A stretch of 64,000 nt of DNA from Wolbachia endosymbiont (group A) of Bibio marci (GTDB taxonomy: Bacteria; Pseudomonadota; Alphaproteobacteria; Rickettsiales; Anaplasmataceae). The DNA lies in NCBI RefSeq assembly GCF_947251645.1, contig NZ_OX366364.1, positions 1,116,001-1,180,000 of the forward strand, written 5' to 3'. The translations under genes and the position numbers were made by a program. Under the pieces are notes generated by a model. That model had not been told where the DNA came from, ran no database searches, and saw nothing but the letters and a program-made list of their open reading frames with translations. Shown piece after piece: positions 54,564 to 63,160 of this stretch (the first letter of the stretch is position 1; each line of letters opens with the position of its first letter).

Positions 54564-55799
54564 TTAGAGATTTATACTATTTATCATAAAAAGCAAATGA
54601 TAAATACTCGTTACATAATTGCTTTTTGCTTCAACTAAGTCTGAACGTGCTTTAAATAATGCATCTTCAGTGTCCAAAAGGTCAGATGTACTCTTTAAAT
54701 TTAAGTTTACCTCTTGCTCAACCCCTTCCAATGCTAGAGCTGCTGCTTTTTCCGCTTCTTGACTTGCTTTGATAATGGCCTTTGCTGTCAGCACATTATT
54801 CCAAGCATTTACAACTGCTTGTTCTATATTTTTTACCGTTTCATAATAATCATAGGTAGATTTTTTTGCATCCATTTTAGCTTTACTGACACCAAAAGCA
54901 TTAACTCCTCTTTTAAAGATTGGAACATCAAGAGTAAAAACTACATGAACATTTTCTAATAGCTTGTCTAATTTTGTACCATCCTCCCCAAAATTTTTGC
55001 TTGCGCTTAGATTTAAAGAAGGAAGCCACTTGGAGCTTTCAGCAATCACTTCCATTCCGGCTGCTCTTTTTTGATAAACTGCTGCTTTTAGAGATAAATT
55101 ATTGGTTTTTGCTAACTGTAAACATTCATTTAGCTCTGGAACAGAAGGTAGTTTATCATTAGCTTCAGAAAGGTCATCAGCATCTTCGCCAATCAAATGA
55201 TAATAAGCAATATTTGCCAACTTTAATTTACCTTCAGCATCAACTCTTTCGGATATAGAAGACGAAAATTTTGCTTTTGCTAACAAAACTTCAGCATTGG
55301 TTACCTCTCCAAGAGAAAAGCGTTTTTTCATAGCTGACAAATGTTCCAAAGAAACGCGTTCTTTATGTTCTCTGAGCTTTAATATTTCTGTCTTTTGTAA
55401 AACACTAACATATGCTTTCACAGCATTAAGTGCAAGCTCTTGTTTTGATTGCTGAAATCGTATTTTTTCTGCTTTGAGAAGATGACTTGATCGACTAAAT
55501 GTGGCAAAGGTGCCGCCGCCATCTATTATCTTTTGGGTTAATATCAGGCGTTTTCCAGATAAATTAGGTTGATTATAAAGATTAAAATTACTATCAAAAT
55601 TGTACTGCAAACTAATGTCAGGTAAAAATCCAGCTAACCCAGAGGATTTATAGTGTTTTTCTGCGCTTTTATATTGGTAAAATTGAGACTTTATTTTTGA
55701 GCTATTTTTGATGGCTTTGCTTATAACTTCTCCCACATCGGTTGCATAGCAACTTATAGTACTAAAAATGATCGCAAGTGTGATAATCAATCGAAACAT
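54564..55799 (-). CDS. tolC: TolC-family outer membrane efflux protein
   Basis: A 411-residue outer membrane channel for type I secretion or multidrug efflux. It has a signal peptide (FRLIITLAIIFSTISCYA), then two OEP repeats. The first contains SGLAGFLPDISLQYNFDSN and RLILTQKIIDGGGTFATFSR. The second contains ESSKWLPSLNLSASKNFGED, VFTLDVPIFKRGVNAFGVSK and EVNLNLKSTSDLLDTEDAL. Coiled-coil stretches (LREHKERVSLEHLSAMKKRF, RFSLGEVTNAEVLLAKAKFS) form the alpha-barrel. No inner-membrane or fusion partner is adjacent. In Wolbachia TolC likely works with a type I system encoded elsewhere. It is first in the tolC-popZ-rlmE run. Confidence 0.94.
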   Translation of the reverse strand: MFRLIITLAIIFSTISCYATDVGEVISKAIKNSSKIKSQFYQYKSAEKHYKSSGLAGFLPDISLQYNFDSNFNLYNQPNLSGKRLILTQKIIDGGGTFATFSRSSHLLKAEKIRFQQSKQELALNAVKAYVSVLQKTEILKLREHKERVSLEHLSAMKKRFSLGEVTNAEVLLAKAKFSSSISERVDAEGKLKLANIAYYHLIGEDADDLSEANDKLPSVPELNECLQLAKTNNLSLKAAVYQKRAAGMEVIAESSKWLPSLNLSASKNFGEDGTKLDKLLENVHVVFTLDVPIFKRGVNAFGVSKAKMDAKKSTYDYYETVKNIEQAVVNAWNNVLTAKAIIKASQEAEKAAALALEGVEQEVNLNLKSTSDLLDTEDALFKARSDLVEAKSNYVTSIYHLLFMINSINL

Positions 55800-55931
55800 T
55801 CTACTTCCTATGCATATTGGTTGCGCAGCTCAATTACTAACATAAATTACTTTAATAATCAATAACTAATATTGTTGACACTATTGAGAAATTAAGTATA
55901 TCATAGCTTACTATTGTTTAGTTAAATTACA

Positions 55932-56390
55932 ATGAAGACTTTTTTCTTAAAAGAGAAACAAATCGACAAAAAGTGGTTTGTCATAGATGCAGAAGGATTA
56001 GTAGTAGGAAGGCTTGCAGCATTTGTAGCGACACTATTACGTGGAAAGCATAAACCTGAGTATACACCTCATATGGATTGTGGCGATAATGTAATTATTA
56101 TCAACGCAGAAAAGGTGCATTTTACCGGGAAGAAACTGAAAGATAAAATTTACTATAAGCATACAGGTTATTCTGGTGGTTTGAAAGAAACTACTCCAGA
56201 TAACATTTTAAATGGCAAATTTCCTGAGCGTGTAATAGAAATGGCAGTGAAAAGGATGCTTGATGATGGCCCTATGGCACGTAGACGCTTTGAAAATTTG
56301 TATGTTTATTCTGGTTCAGAGCATAAGCATCAAGGGCAGCAACCTGAAAAGATAGATTTTGCCTCTTTGAATCGTAAAAATAAAAAGTAA
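55932..56390 (+). CDS. rplM: 50S ribosomal protein L13
   Basis: Full-length 152-residue L13, an early assembly protein of the large subunit. Matching signatures are [20 protein letters not shown] and [20 protein letters not shown], then [20 protein letters not shown], then [20 protein letters not shown] and [13 protein letters not shown]. It begins a plus-strand pair with rpsI, 10 bp apart, the universal L13-S9 operon order. It is transcribed divergently from tolC across ~130 bp of AT-rich DNA with likely promoters for both. Nothing irregular is seen. Confidence 0.98.
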   Translation: MKTFFLKEKQIDKKWFVIDAEGLVVGRLAAFVATLLRGKHKPEYTPHMDCGDNVIIINAEKVHFTGKKLKDKIYYKHTGYSGGLKETTPDNILNGKFPERVIEMAVKRMLDDGPMARRRFENLYVYSGSEHKHQGQQPEKIDFASLNRKNKK

Positions 56391-56400
56391 TGGAGTAAAA

Positions 56401-56856
56401 ATGAAGAGTTCTACAATAAATAACAATGATTGGTCAGAAGAGACAATTAAATCAGCAGTTGATTCGCTTGGTCGTTTATATGCTACAGGCCGAAGAAAAG
56501 AATCTGTAGCAAGAGTATGGATAAAGCCAGGAAGTGGAAAATTTAGTGTTAATAAAAAAGGCGATCTAATTTCTTATTTTAAAAGAGAGTCGGTGTGCCA
56601 AATAGTGAAAATGCCATTTATAGCAACTTCTATGTTAGACAAATATGATGTATTTGCAACTGTAAAAGGTGGAGGGCTATCTGGTCAAGCAGGTGCTCTA
56701 GCTCATGGAATAAGCAGAGCTTTAAGTAGCGTAAGCCAAGATTTGCATTCTATATTACGTAATGGTGAGTTCTTAACTAGAGATTCACGTGTTGTTGAAC
56801 GTAAGAAATATGGTCAACATAAAGCTCGGAAAAAGTGTCAATTTTCTAAGAGATAG
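56401..56856 (+). CDS. rpsI: 30S ribosomal protein S9
   Basis: A 151-residue S9 whose C-terminal tail ([19 protein letters not shown] type, here [20 protein letters not shown]) reaches the ribosomal P site. Core motifs are [33 protein letters not shown] and [24 protein letters not shown] (joined). An N-terminal extension of ~20 residues before [10 protein letters not shown] is usual for alphaproteobacterial S9. It is the second gene of the L13-S9 operon. A 146-bp stretch separates it from the HU gene. Confidence 0.98.
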   Translation: MKSSTINNNDWSEETIKSAVDSLGRLYATGRRKESVARVWIKPGSGKFSVNKKGDLISYFKRESVCQIVKMPFIATSMLDKYDVFATVKGGGLSGQAGALAHGISRALSSVSQDLHSILRNGEFLTRDSRVVERKKYGQHKARKKCQFSKR

Positions 56857-57002
56857 TTATTTCATAGTGGTGTTTTTTTGTAAGTATTATACAAATATTT
56901 GCAAAAGTGTATGATATCCTCTATTTTTGTGATGAATTTAGTTGACTATCGGTGTCAACATAATATGCTATTTGTGTGATTTTTTCAATATTAAGGTAAT
57001 TT

Positions 57003-57314
57003 ATGAGTAAAGAAGATATAATAAAACAATTAAAGGAAGATTGTTCTGGTCAGAATATAGATATAACAAAATCTGATTTGAGCAAGATTCATGATGCGTT
57101 TATTAAAATAATAAAGGATGAGCTGCATGGGAAAGGTGAAATACGTTTGCATGGAATAGGAACATTTTCTACTGCTATAAGTCAGGAGAAACAATGTCGC
57201 AACCCCCAAAATGGTGAGATCATGACTGTTCCTAAAAAGACAAGGGTAAAATTTAAAGCAAGCCAAACTCTTTTAAGTATTTTAAATGAGAAGGAAAAAG
57301 CAGCAGTTAGTTAG
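57003..57314 (+). CDS. HU-family DNA-binding protein
   Basis: A 103-residue histone-like protein. It starts [19 protein letters not shown], followed by [20 protein letters not shown] and [20 protein letters not shown], the arm motif [20 protein letters not shown] and a C-terminal helix. The N-P-x-x-G-E arm pattern with the proline that intercalates into DNA is intact, and the GxGTF motif is present. It is more divergent than the IHF-like protein at 1.7 kb. It converges on pdxJ with an 8-base overlap at the 3' ends. A longer AT-rich upstream region (146 bp) suggests its own promoter. Confidence 0.92.
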   Translation: MSKEDIIKQLKEDCSGQNIDITKSDLSKIHDAFIKIIKDELHGKGEIRLHGIGTFSTAISQEKQCRNPQNGEIMTVPKKTRVKFKASQTLLSILNEKEKAAVS

Positions 57315-58014
57315 ACATTATCATTTTCATTGTTTTTACTACGCTGTGTAAGCCATAAAATACAGCTTCGCTAATTAAATAGTGGCCTATGTTAAAAGCT
57401 GAGATGTGAGGTATTCTTGTCATCTTCTTAGCGTGTTTATAAGTTATGCCATGTCCTGCGTGGCATTCTATTCCTAATTTATTGACGTACTCTGCAGCAT
57501 TAGTAATTAACTGTAACTTTTTCTCTGATGGATTATCACAATAATCCCCTGTGTGAATTTCTATTATGTCAGGTTTTATCTCTAGCTTCTCAAGATATTT
57601 TAGTTGATTAATATTTGGATCGATAAACAGTGAGACTTTTATGCTAGAGCTATGCATTTTCTCTATTATATTAGAAAGTTTACTGTGCATATTCACGATA
57701 TCCAGGCCACCTTCGGTTGTTAATTCTTCTCTTTTTTCTGGTACTATACTAATCGAATAGGGTTTTACCTTTTTTGCTATTTCAAGCATTTCTTCCGTGG
57801 CTGCAATTTCAAGATTTAGCTCAGTGCTAATGCTTTTTTTTAGGTTAAATACATCTTCATCTCTAATATGCCTTCTATCTTCTCGTAAGTGTACAGTAAT
57901 AAAGTCTGCTCCAGCGTCAATGGCTATTTCTGCTGCTTTCAATGGATCTGGGTAGGAAGTTCCGCGTGCGTTGCGGAGGGTTGCAACGTGATCGATATTA
58001 ACACCTAGTTTCAC
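57307..58014 (-). CDS. pdxJ: pyridoxine 5'-phosphate synthase
   Basis: Condenses 3-amino-2-oxopropyl phosphate with deoxyxylulose 5-phosphate, the last step of DXP-dependent vitamin B6 synthesis. Signatures are [73 protein letters not shown], and [11 protein letters not shown]. At the end [20 protein letters not shown] and [15 protein letters not shown] bind phosphate. All 235 residues are present. Wolbachia strains commonly keep pdxJ and pdxH, and B6 is a candidate vitamin supply to the host. It ends 8 bases inside the HU gene on the opposite strand. Confidence 0.96.
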   Translation of the reverse strand: MKLGVNIDHVATLRNARGTSYPDPLKAAEIAIDAGADFITVHLREDRRHIRDEDVFNLKKSISTELNLEIAATEEMLEIAKKVKPYSISIVPEKREELTTEGGLDIVNMHSKLSNIIEKMHSSSIKVSLFIDPNINQLKYLEKLEIKPDIIEIHTGDYCDNPSEKKLQLITNAAEYVNKLGIECHAGHGITYKHAKKMTRIPHISAFNIGHYLISEAVFYGLHSVVKTMKMIMSN

Positions 58015-58044
58015 AATCTACCTCAAAAATTATTTATGGATTAT

Positions 58045-58150
58045 ACATGTTATTAGGTCTTTTGCATAGTCATTGTTTGATTAGCAATACCATAGCCGAG
58101 AGAAGGGGCTGGCGAAATTTGTCAAGATGGCCTAGCGTCACGCGCTGGAA
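58045..58150 (-). repeat. truncated remnant of the ~500-bp element end
   Basis: TTATTAGGTCTTTTGCATAG, then GAGAAGGGGCTGGCGAAATT and TGTCAAG resemble the GACTTCTTGCATA and AAGGGGACTGGCGAAGGGTG TCAAG (split) ends of copies A-D, but the rest is missing. It is followed by CTAGCGTCACGCGCTGGAAT, another palindromic scrap. It fills the gap between pdxJ and sucB. Confidence 0.55.
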
Positions 58151-58276
58151 TGACATTTGGGAGTATGTTATCCGTTTGTCACTTCTAAATGATAAGAGCC
58201 TCAATGAATTTATTAGTTTATTATATGTCTCTTTTCATGTATAAATCTATAGAAAGTTTTATACGGAAGTTGTTTT

Positions 58277-59458
58277 ATGAGCAAAATTATAGAAATCAGA
58301 GCGCCAAAAACTCTTGGTGGTGAGTCAGTTACGGAAGGTATAGTAAAAATAAAGAAAAATATTGGCGAGGCAGTAAAAGTAGATGATCTGATTTTTGAAA
58401 TTGAAACTGACAAAACAGCACTCGAATTAACTGCAGAAACTTCGGGGCAAATAACTGAATTTCTTGTAAAGGAAGATGATGTGATAAGTCCTGATCAATT
58501 ATTAGCGAAGCTTTCCGTGGGAGAAGTAAAAGAGGAAGCGAGAAAAGAAGATAAAAGCGAAAGTTCTGCTAAAAAAGATGCTCCATCAGCTCGTAAAATT
58601 ATGGAAGAAAATGCAATTAATGCAGAAAGTGTCAAAGGAACTGGCATGGGAGACAGGATAACCAAAGCAGATGTGATAGGCCATATAAACAAAGATGTAA
58701 ACGTTGCACAACCCTCAACAAGACAATACGAATTGCCAAAAAGTATAGCAAGTGGAGAGCAAAGAGAGGAACGAGTAAAAATGAGTAAAATAAGGCAAGT
58801 AATTGCCGCTCGTTTGAAAGCATCACAAAATACTGCCGCAATACTGACCACGTTCAATGAAATCGACATGAAAAATGTCATGGATCTAAGAGCAAAATAT
58901 AAGGACGCCTTTGAAAAAAAATATGGAATAAAACTTGGTTTTATGTCGTTTTTTATAAAGGCAGCGGTGCAAGCACTGAAAGAAATTCCTGAAATTAATG
59001 CTGAAATCTCAGGCGATGAAATCATATATAAACATTACTATGACATAGGTGTTGCTGTTGGCACTGACAAAGGCCTTGTTGTACCAGTTATTCGGAGTGC
59101 CGATCAGATGTCATTTGCAGAAATCGAGTTGACTTTAGTTGCTCTTGGCAAAAAAGCTCGCGAGGGTAAATTACAAGTATCAGAAATGGAAGGTGCAACA
59201 TTTACCATCTCAAACGGCGGAGTATACGGTTCGCTTCTTTCTACTCCCATAATAAACCCTCCGCAATCTGGAATACTGGGAATGCATTCAATACAAAACA
59301 GGCCAGTTGCTGTGGGCAACTCAATTGAAATTAGACCTATGATGTATATTGCTCTCTCTTACGACCACAGAATAGTAGATGGCAAAGGAGCAGTGACTTT
59401 CCTTGTTAAAATAAAAAATTATATAGAAGATCCAAGCAGATTAGTTTTGGAAGTGTAG
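58277..59458 (+). CDS. sucB: dihydrolipoyllysine-residue succinyltransferase (E2 of 2-OGDH)
   Basis: E2 core of the 2-oxoglutarate dehydrogenase complex in the TCA cycle, 393 residues. One lipoyl domain (residues ~1-78) has the lipoylated lysine in [15 protein letters not shown] and the usual [16 protein letters not shown] start. The peripheral subunit-binding domain (~95-135) is [20 protein letters not shown]. The catalytic domain has [20 protein letters not shown] and the terminal [18 protein letters not shown] with the catalytic HxxxDG. The short linker and single lipoyl domain fit SucB and not PDH E2. GGAAG lies upstream of the ATG. Confidence 0.95.
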   Translation: MSKIIEIRAPKTLGGESVTEGIVKIKKNIGEAVKVDDLIFEIETDKTALELTAETSGQITEFLVKEDDVISPDQLLAKLSVGEVKEEARKEDKSESSAKKDAPSARKIMEENAINAESVKGTGMGDRITKADVIGHINKDVNVAQPSTRQYELPKSIASGEQREERVKMSKIRQVIAARLKASQNTAAILTTFNEIDMKNVMDLRAKYKDAFEKKYGIKLGFMSFFIKAAVQALKEIPEINAEISGDEIIYKHYYDIGVAVGTDKGLVVPVIRSADQMSFAEIELTLVALGKKAREGKLQVSEMEGATFTISNGGVYGSLLSTPIINPPQSGILGMHSIQNRPVAVGNSIEIRPMMYIALSYDHRIVDGKGAVTFLVKIKNYIEDPSRLVLEV

Positions 59459-59496
59459 CTCAAATGAGTTGCTGTTAGCCTAGTATTGCTAAAAAC

Positions 59497-61749
59497 CTAA
59501 ATATCATCTAGTTCTGCCAGTAGTTTAGCAACTTCTGGATGATCAGGGCCGTAATGTTTCGTAAAGATAGATGAAGCCCGTTCAAACAACTCCTTTTGTT
59601 TCTTATGGTTACCTAGAGCACCATAGGCGTCGCTTAGGTTTATCAGTAGTGTAGCAACTTCAGGGTGATCAGGGCCATAATGTTTCTCAACAATAGGCAA
59701 GGCCTGTTCAAACAGCTCCTTTTGTTTCTCGTGGTCACCTAAGTCCCCATGAGAGATGCCGAGGCTTATTAGTATAATAGCAATTTCTGGATGATCAGGG
59801 CCATAATGTTTCTTAAAAACAGGTAAAGCCCGTTTAAGCAACTCTTGATTTTTCTGATGGTTACTTAAAACACCATAAGTAATGCCAAGGGTTACCAGTA
59901 GTTTAGCAACTTCAGGATGGTCATAACCATAATGTTTCTCAAAAATAGATAAAGCCCGTTCGAACAACTCTTTTGCTTTTTGAGGATTATCTAAAGCATT
60001 ATGAGCAATACCAAGATTTACCAGCAGTATAGCAACTTCGAAATGGTCAGACCTGTAATGTTTCCTTTTGATTGCTAAAGCCCGTTCAAGTAACCTCTTT
60101 CTTTTCTTATGATAACCTAGACCCCCATAAATGACACCTAAGTTTGACAACAGTTTAGCAAATTCAAGATGGTCAGGACCGTAATGTTTCTCAAAAATAG
60201 GTAAAGCCCGTTCAGACAGCTCCTTTGCTTTCTGAAGATCACCCAAAGCATAACAAACAAGACCGAGGTTTGCCCGTAGTTTAGCAACTTCGAAATGATC
60301 AAGTCCATAATGTTTCTCTTGAATTGCTAAAGCTTGCTCAAACAACTTTTTTGCTCTCCGGGGATTATCTAAATTCTCATAAGCGTGGCCAAGGTTTGTC
60401 AGTATGACAGCAACTTTAGGATGATCAGAGCCATAATGTTTCTCAAAAATAGGTAAAGCCCATTCAAACAACTTTTTTGCTTTCTGAGGATTACCCGAAT
60501 CCTCATAAGCGTTACCAAGGTTTGTCAGTATGACAGCAACTTTAGGATGATCAGAGCCATAATGTTTCTCAAAAATAGGTAAAGCCCATTCAAACAACTC
60601 TTTTGCGTTCCGAGGATTGTCTAAAGCATTATAAGCAATACCAAGACTTACCAGCAGTGTAGCAATTTCATAATCAGGGCTAAAATGCTTCTGAAGAATA
60701 GGTAAAATCCGTTTGATCAACTCCTTTTGTCTTTTAGGGTTACCTAAATCAGAGTATCCATCATTCATCCACATTAACAAATCTAAAAGATAATCCTTTT
60801 CTATTGTTTGCTTTTCTGAAGAATTTTTTTCTAGTAAATTATCCATGTGTGATAAAAATGCTTCTAAATGTGGTAATAATTGTCGTTTTTTAGCATAATC
60901 TTCTAATTTATTACTGTCGTAAGGAAAACCCTTTTGTAGTAGTTGAAAAACAATTTTTATGTCTTCTTTAGTTTTTCCACTTTTCTCTGACTTTAGCCTT
61001 GTCACCTCCTGAACCAAGTTGTGCACTAACATGCTATGATCTTTTTTGACAGTTAACATAGAATAACTTATTAATATTCCAAACGCTTCATGGAAAGTTT
61101 CTAAGGAAGGATTATTCTCTTGATTATCAGCAAAGACTTCTAGTAGAAATTTAGGAATAGAGCTACCGCCTAAGTAAGCACAAGCAGTAAGCCAGTTAGC
61201 CGCCAATGAAGATTCTCTTTTGATTGCTTCTACTGTAATGTCCCATGTAACATACACTATTGCTGCAGTCTCTCTATTAGCACCAGGTGGAAATGTTTCG
61301 AGCAATGTTTTATCAGATAATAAAGTTCGTTTTCTATCATTATATAATTTCAAATAGTCTGAAATACTTATAACTGTTTTCTTTATATAAGTGCTTGCTT
61401 GGGCTAAAGCTAAAGGTAAATGACCTAATGTCTTTGCTAATGCATCCACTTGAGTTATATCTAGCTTTGTTCCTTCCACTTCTAGTATCTTACGAATGTA
61501 GCTCCTTGATTCTCCAGATTCAAAAATATCAACAGAAATAGTGTTCTGTGGTTGTGGCCAGCCAAATGTATAACGAGAAGTTAATAATATCTTTCCTCCT
61601 TTTATAGGAAGTAAATCTGCTATATCTTTGTAGTTAGGAGCGTTATCGCATATCAGTAGCCACCCAGCACGTTTAGGGTGTTCTAGCCAATACTTAACAT
61701 TTAACATGCTTGGCGTGATCTTCTTCACGAACGTTTTCTCTGTAACCAT
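59497..61749 (-). CDS. NLR-like protein part 3: NB-ARC second half plus nine TPRs
   Basis: A 750-codon frame. Its first ~15 codons are an out-of-frame artefact upstream of the 7-bp duplication. Real homology starts at YWLEHPKRAGWLLICDNAPN, which is Walker B. Next come GKILLTSRYTFGW (sensor 1 arginine region), LGHLPLALAQASTYIKK (GLPL-like) and SMLVHNLVQEVTRL (MHD-like). Residues ~345-750 are nine tandem 42-residue TPRs of the kinesin-light-chain kind, consensus HYGPDHPEVAKLLxNLGxAY and KAKELFERALPIFEK, ending in a partial tenth unit. No separate ribosome-binding site supports starting here. On its own this piece has Walker B but no Walker A. It belongs with the next two entries as one gene of ~1,140 codons. 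Confidence 0.85.
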   Translation of the reverse strand: MVTEKTFVKKITPSMLNVKYWLEHPKRAGWLLICDNAPNYKDIADLLPIKGGKILLTSRYTFGWPQPQNTISVDIFESGESRSYIRKILEVEGTKLDITQVDALAKTLGHLPLALAQASTYIKKTVISISDYLKLYNDRKRTLLSDKTLLETFPPGANRETAAIVYVTWDITVEAIKRESSLAANWLTACAYLGGSSIPKFLLEVFADNQENNPSLETFHEAFGILISYSMLTVKKDHSMLVHNLVQEVTRLKSEKSGKTKEDIKIVFQLLQKGFPYDSNKLEDYAKKRQLLPHLEAFLSHMDNLLEKNSSEKQTIEKDYLLDLLMWMNDGYSDLGNPKRQKELIKRILPILQKHFSPDYEIATLLVSLGIAYNALDNPRNAKELFEWALPIFEKHYGSDHPKVAVILTNLGNAYEDSGNPQKAKKLFEWALPIFEKHYGSDHPKVAVILTNLGHAYENLDNPRRAKKLFEQALAIQEKHYGLDHFEVAKLRANLGLVCYALGDLQKAKELSERALPIFEKHYGPDHLEFAKLLSNLGVIYGGLGYHKKRKRLLERALAIKRKHYRSDHFEVAILLVNLGIAHNALDNPQKAKELFERALSIFEKHYGYDHPEVAKLLVTLGITYGVLSNHQKNQELLKRALPVFKKHYGPDHPEIAIILISLGISHGDLGDHEKQKELFEQALPIVEKHYGPDHPEVATLLINLSDAYGALGNHKKQKELFERASSIFTKHYGPDHPEVAKLLAELDDI
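61694..61707 (-). repeat. 7-bp tandem duplication breaking the NB-ARC gene
   Basis: Plus strand TTAACATTTAACAT is two exact copies of TTAACAT (61,694-61,700 and 61,701-61,707). One copy gives an uninterrupted ...AKHVKYWLEH reading from part 2 to part 3. Confidence 0.93.
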
Positions 61750-62164
61750 GAATAACGTTTAGTCCACGTCCTAACTTGATGTACTCGTTAATTAAAGTAT
61801 TTCTATCTCGTGTATCAAGCCAAATTATCCATCTATATTTTTGGAGCTTACTCCAAATAAATTCTAATGCTAATTGTGTTTTACCTATTCCACCTATTCC
61901 ACCTAGTCCATGACAAGCAACTAGTGTTGCTGTATCATTAGCTTTCAGGCATTCTTCTATTTTATCTAGCAGCGCTTCTCTGCCGACAAAGTTATAATTT
62001 CGAAGAGGGACTTGCCAAAATTCAGGTAGATCTTCCTTAAGTTTGAGACTATAAAGATGTTCTATAGCTTTCTTAAAATAATCGTCTTTTCTTGTTAGGT
62101 AAGGAACTTTGCTACCTTTTGCCAAGCGTTTCTTTACATCTTGATATACAGAACCAAAAACCAT
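61694..62164 (-). CDS. NLR-like protein part 2: NB-ARC with Walker A
   Basis: A 156-codon frame carrying the linker and first half of an NB-ARC ATPase: QVPLRNYNFVGREALLDKIE, then ATLVACHGLGGIGGIGKTQL with Walker A GIGGIGKT, then KYRWIIWLDTRDRNTLINEY. The usual family loop is GLGGIGKTQLA. Here an extra GGI is encoded by a tandem 9-bp unit at 61,883-61,909. The frame stops at 61,694 because ATGTTAA is duplicated (61,694-61,707). Removing one unit gives HAKHVKYWLEHPK and joins part 3. The start codon at 62164 is probably not a real start, since the frame connects to part 1 by a -1 step at 62,173-62,179. Confidence 0.85.
   Translation of the reverse strand: MVFGSVYQDVKKRLAKGSKVPYLTRKDDYFKKAIEHLYSLKLKEDLPEFWQVPLRNYNFVGREALLDKIEECLKANDTATLVACHGLGGIGGIGKTQLALEFIWSKLQKYRWIIWLDTRDRNTLINEYIKLGRGLNVIHGYRENVREEDHAKHVKC
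61883..61909 (-). repeat. 9-bp tandem repeat in the Walker A loop
   Basis: Plus strand has ACCTATTCC twice (61,883-61,891; 61,892-61,900), then ACCTAGTCC (61,901-61,909). It encodes GLGGIGGIG and lengthens the P-loop by three residues relative to the normal GLGGIG. Confidence 0.9.
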
Positions 62165-62922
62165 ATTAGCGCCTTTTTTTCTGATGTTTTGTATTTTTTT
62201 TCTATTTCTACTTCTATTTCTCTCTTAATAATACTCTCTAGTTTTGGTTGACTAGGTTGATTAACTACAAACCTTAATCTAAGTAAAAAATCTTCTATTT
62301 CATCGTCACTACCACAACTGAAGTATTTTTTCAGTTCAGTATGATTTTTTATTTTGTAGCACGTTCCTCTGTGACCTTCATAAATACTTAAAATGTTATC
62401 ATCTGTTAACCTTGACTCTTCCAGATACTTCTCTAATGTTTCTACTTTGCCTTGCTTTTCTGTACCTTTTTTTAAGTTCACATTAACATTAGCATGAATG
62501 ACAAGTGTAATATCACTGTTCTTATACTCAGGGTTTTGCTTAATCTTGAGATAAGATTCAACAAAGTATTTGTTTAATCCGAAATTCTTTTTTTGTCGCT
62601 TTTTATCGTTTCCATCAACAAACAAATCTCCAAATGTAATATTTTTTGAAAGTCTAGGCTTATTGCAATGCTTAACTTGAACCAAGATAATTCTCGATTT
62701 GTTCTTCTGATCTTTATACTCAAAAAAAATATCATCAAAGGCTCCAAAACCTTCTATATTTGATGCTAACCAAAAGTCACTTTCACCTCTTAACCCATGA
62801 AGTAGGTACAACATTGATAATGTTATTTCGTAATCATAGCCATAAATGCCTTCTGATGCACCATCTCTCTTCTTAAATGTACGATTACTAAGTACTTCAG
62901 ATTGTTTGTTTTCTACATTCAC
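62134..62922 (-). CDS. NLR-like protein part 1: nuclease-like effector domain
   Basis: A 262-codon frame starting with GTG at 62922 (GAGG about ten bases upstream). The N-terminus EGIYGYDYEITLSMLYLLHG and then GAFDDIFFEYKDQKNKSRII LVQVKH (split) has the spacing of a PD-(D/E)XK-like core, with E, D and QVKH. This resembles the DUF4297/Cap4-like nucleases fused to bacterial STAND proteins. A middle region (KQGKVETLEKYLEESRLTDD) and EDFLLRLRFVVNQPSQPKLE lead to the NB-ARC. The last ~15 residues (IWFLVLYIKM) are read past the A AAA AAG site and are probably not native. The nuclease call rests on motif pattern only. Confidence 0.75.
   Translation of the reverse strand: MNVENKQSEVLSNRTFKKRDGASEGIYGYDYEITLSMLYLLHGLRGESDFWLASNIEGFGAFDDIFFEYKDQKNKSRIILVQVKHCNKPRLSKNITFGDLFVDGNDKKRQKKNFGLNKYFVESYLKIKQNPEYKNSDITLVIHANVNVNLKKGTEKQGKVETLEKYLEESRLTDDNILSIYEGHRGTCYKIKNHTELKKYFSCGSDDEIEDFLLRLRFVVNQPSQPKLESIIKREIEVEIEKKYKTSEKKALIWFLVLYIKM
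62173..62179 (-). other. candidate -1 ribosomal frameshift site A AAA AAG
   Basis: In the frame of part 1 the codons read GAA AAA AAG, which is the heptamer A AAA AAG at 62,179-62,173. A single -1 slip gives AAA AAA GGC GCT AAT ATG and enters part 2 exactly. A run of seven A also invites replication slippage, so the site could be either programmed or mutational. Confidence 0.7.
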
Positions 62923-63160
62923 GGCTCACCACCTCATCAAACACCACCAACAACTTCATTCGATAAAAGTCACCAAGTGCCTAAGATAATGCAACAGATT
63001 CTTTAATATTTCAATAACAGTGCCTGCAAGAACAGGGTTGGAAGTGTTCCTTTGTTTATTACCTTAGTATATGAATAAGGATTCCCCGAATCTAATATGT
63101 AATTGCCGCAGGCTGCATTTAGTAATATAATCTCATATTAAATAGACGTTACTTAAGTTT
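62923..63160. promoter_or_regulatory. divergent intergenic region NLR-like gene / secA
   Basis: 238 bp between two divergent starts, so both promoters must be here. AT-rich, with TAATATAATCTCATATTAAA near 63,124 as a possible -10 region for secA. No repeats and no other genes were seen. The promoter call is tentative. Confidence 0.35.

Noticed and set aside
58495..59025. Minus-strand open frame of 176 codons
   Set aside because: Antisense to sucB, whose domains are all intact.
59497..62922. Prophage WO module or toxin-antitoxin pair as explanation of the three frames
   Set aside because: No phage structural or integrase genes are near, and the three frames join into a single multi-domain protein with simple indels at the junctions.
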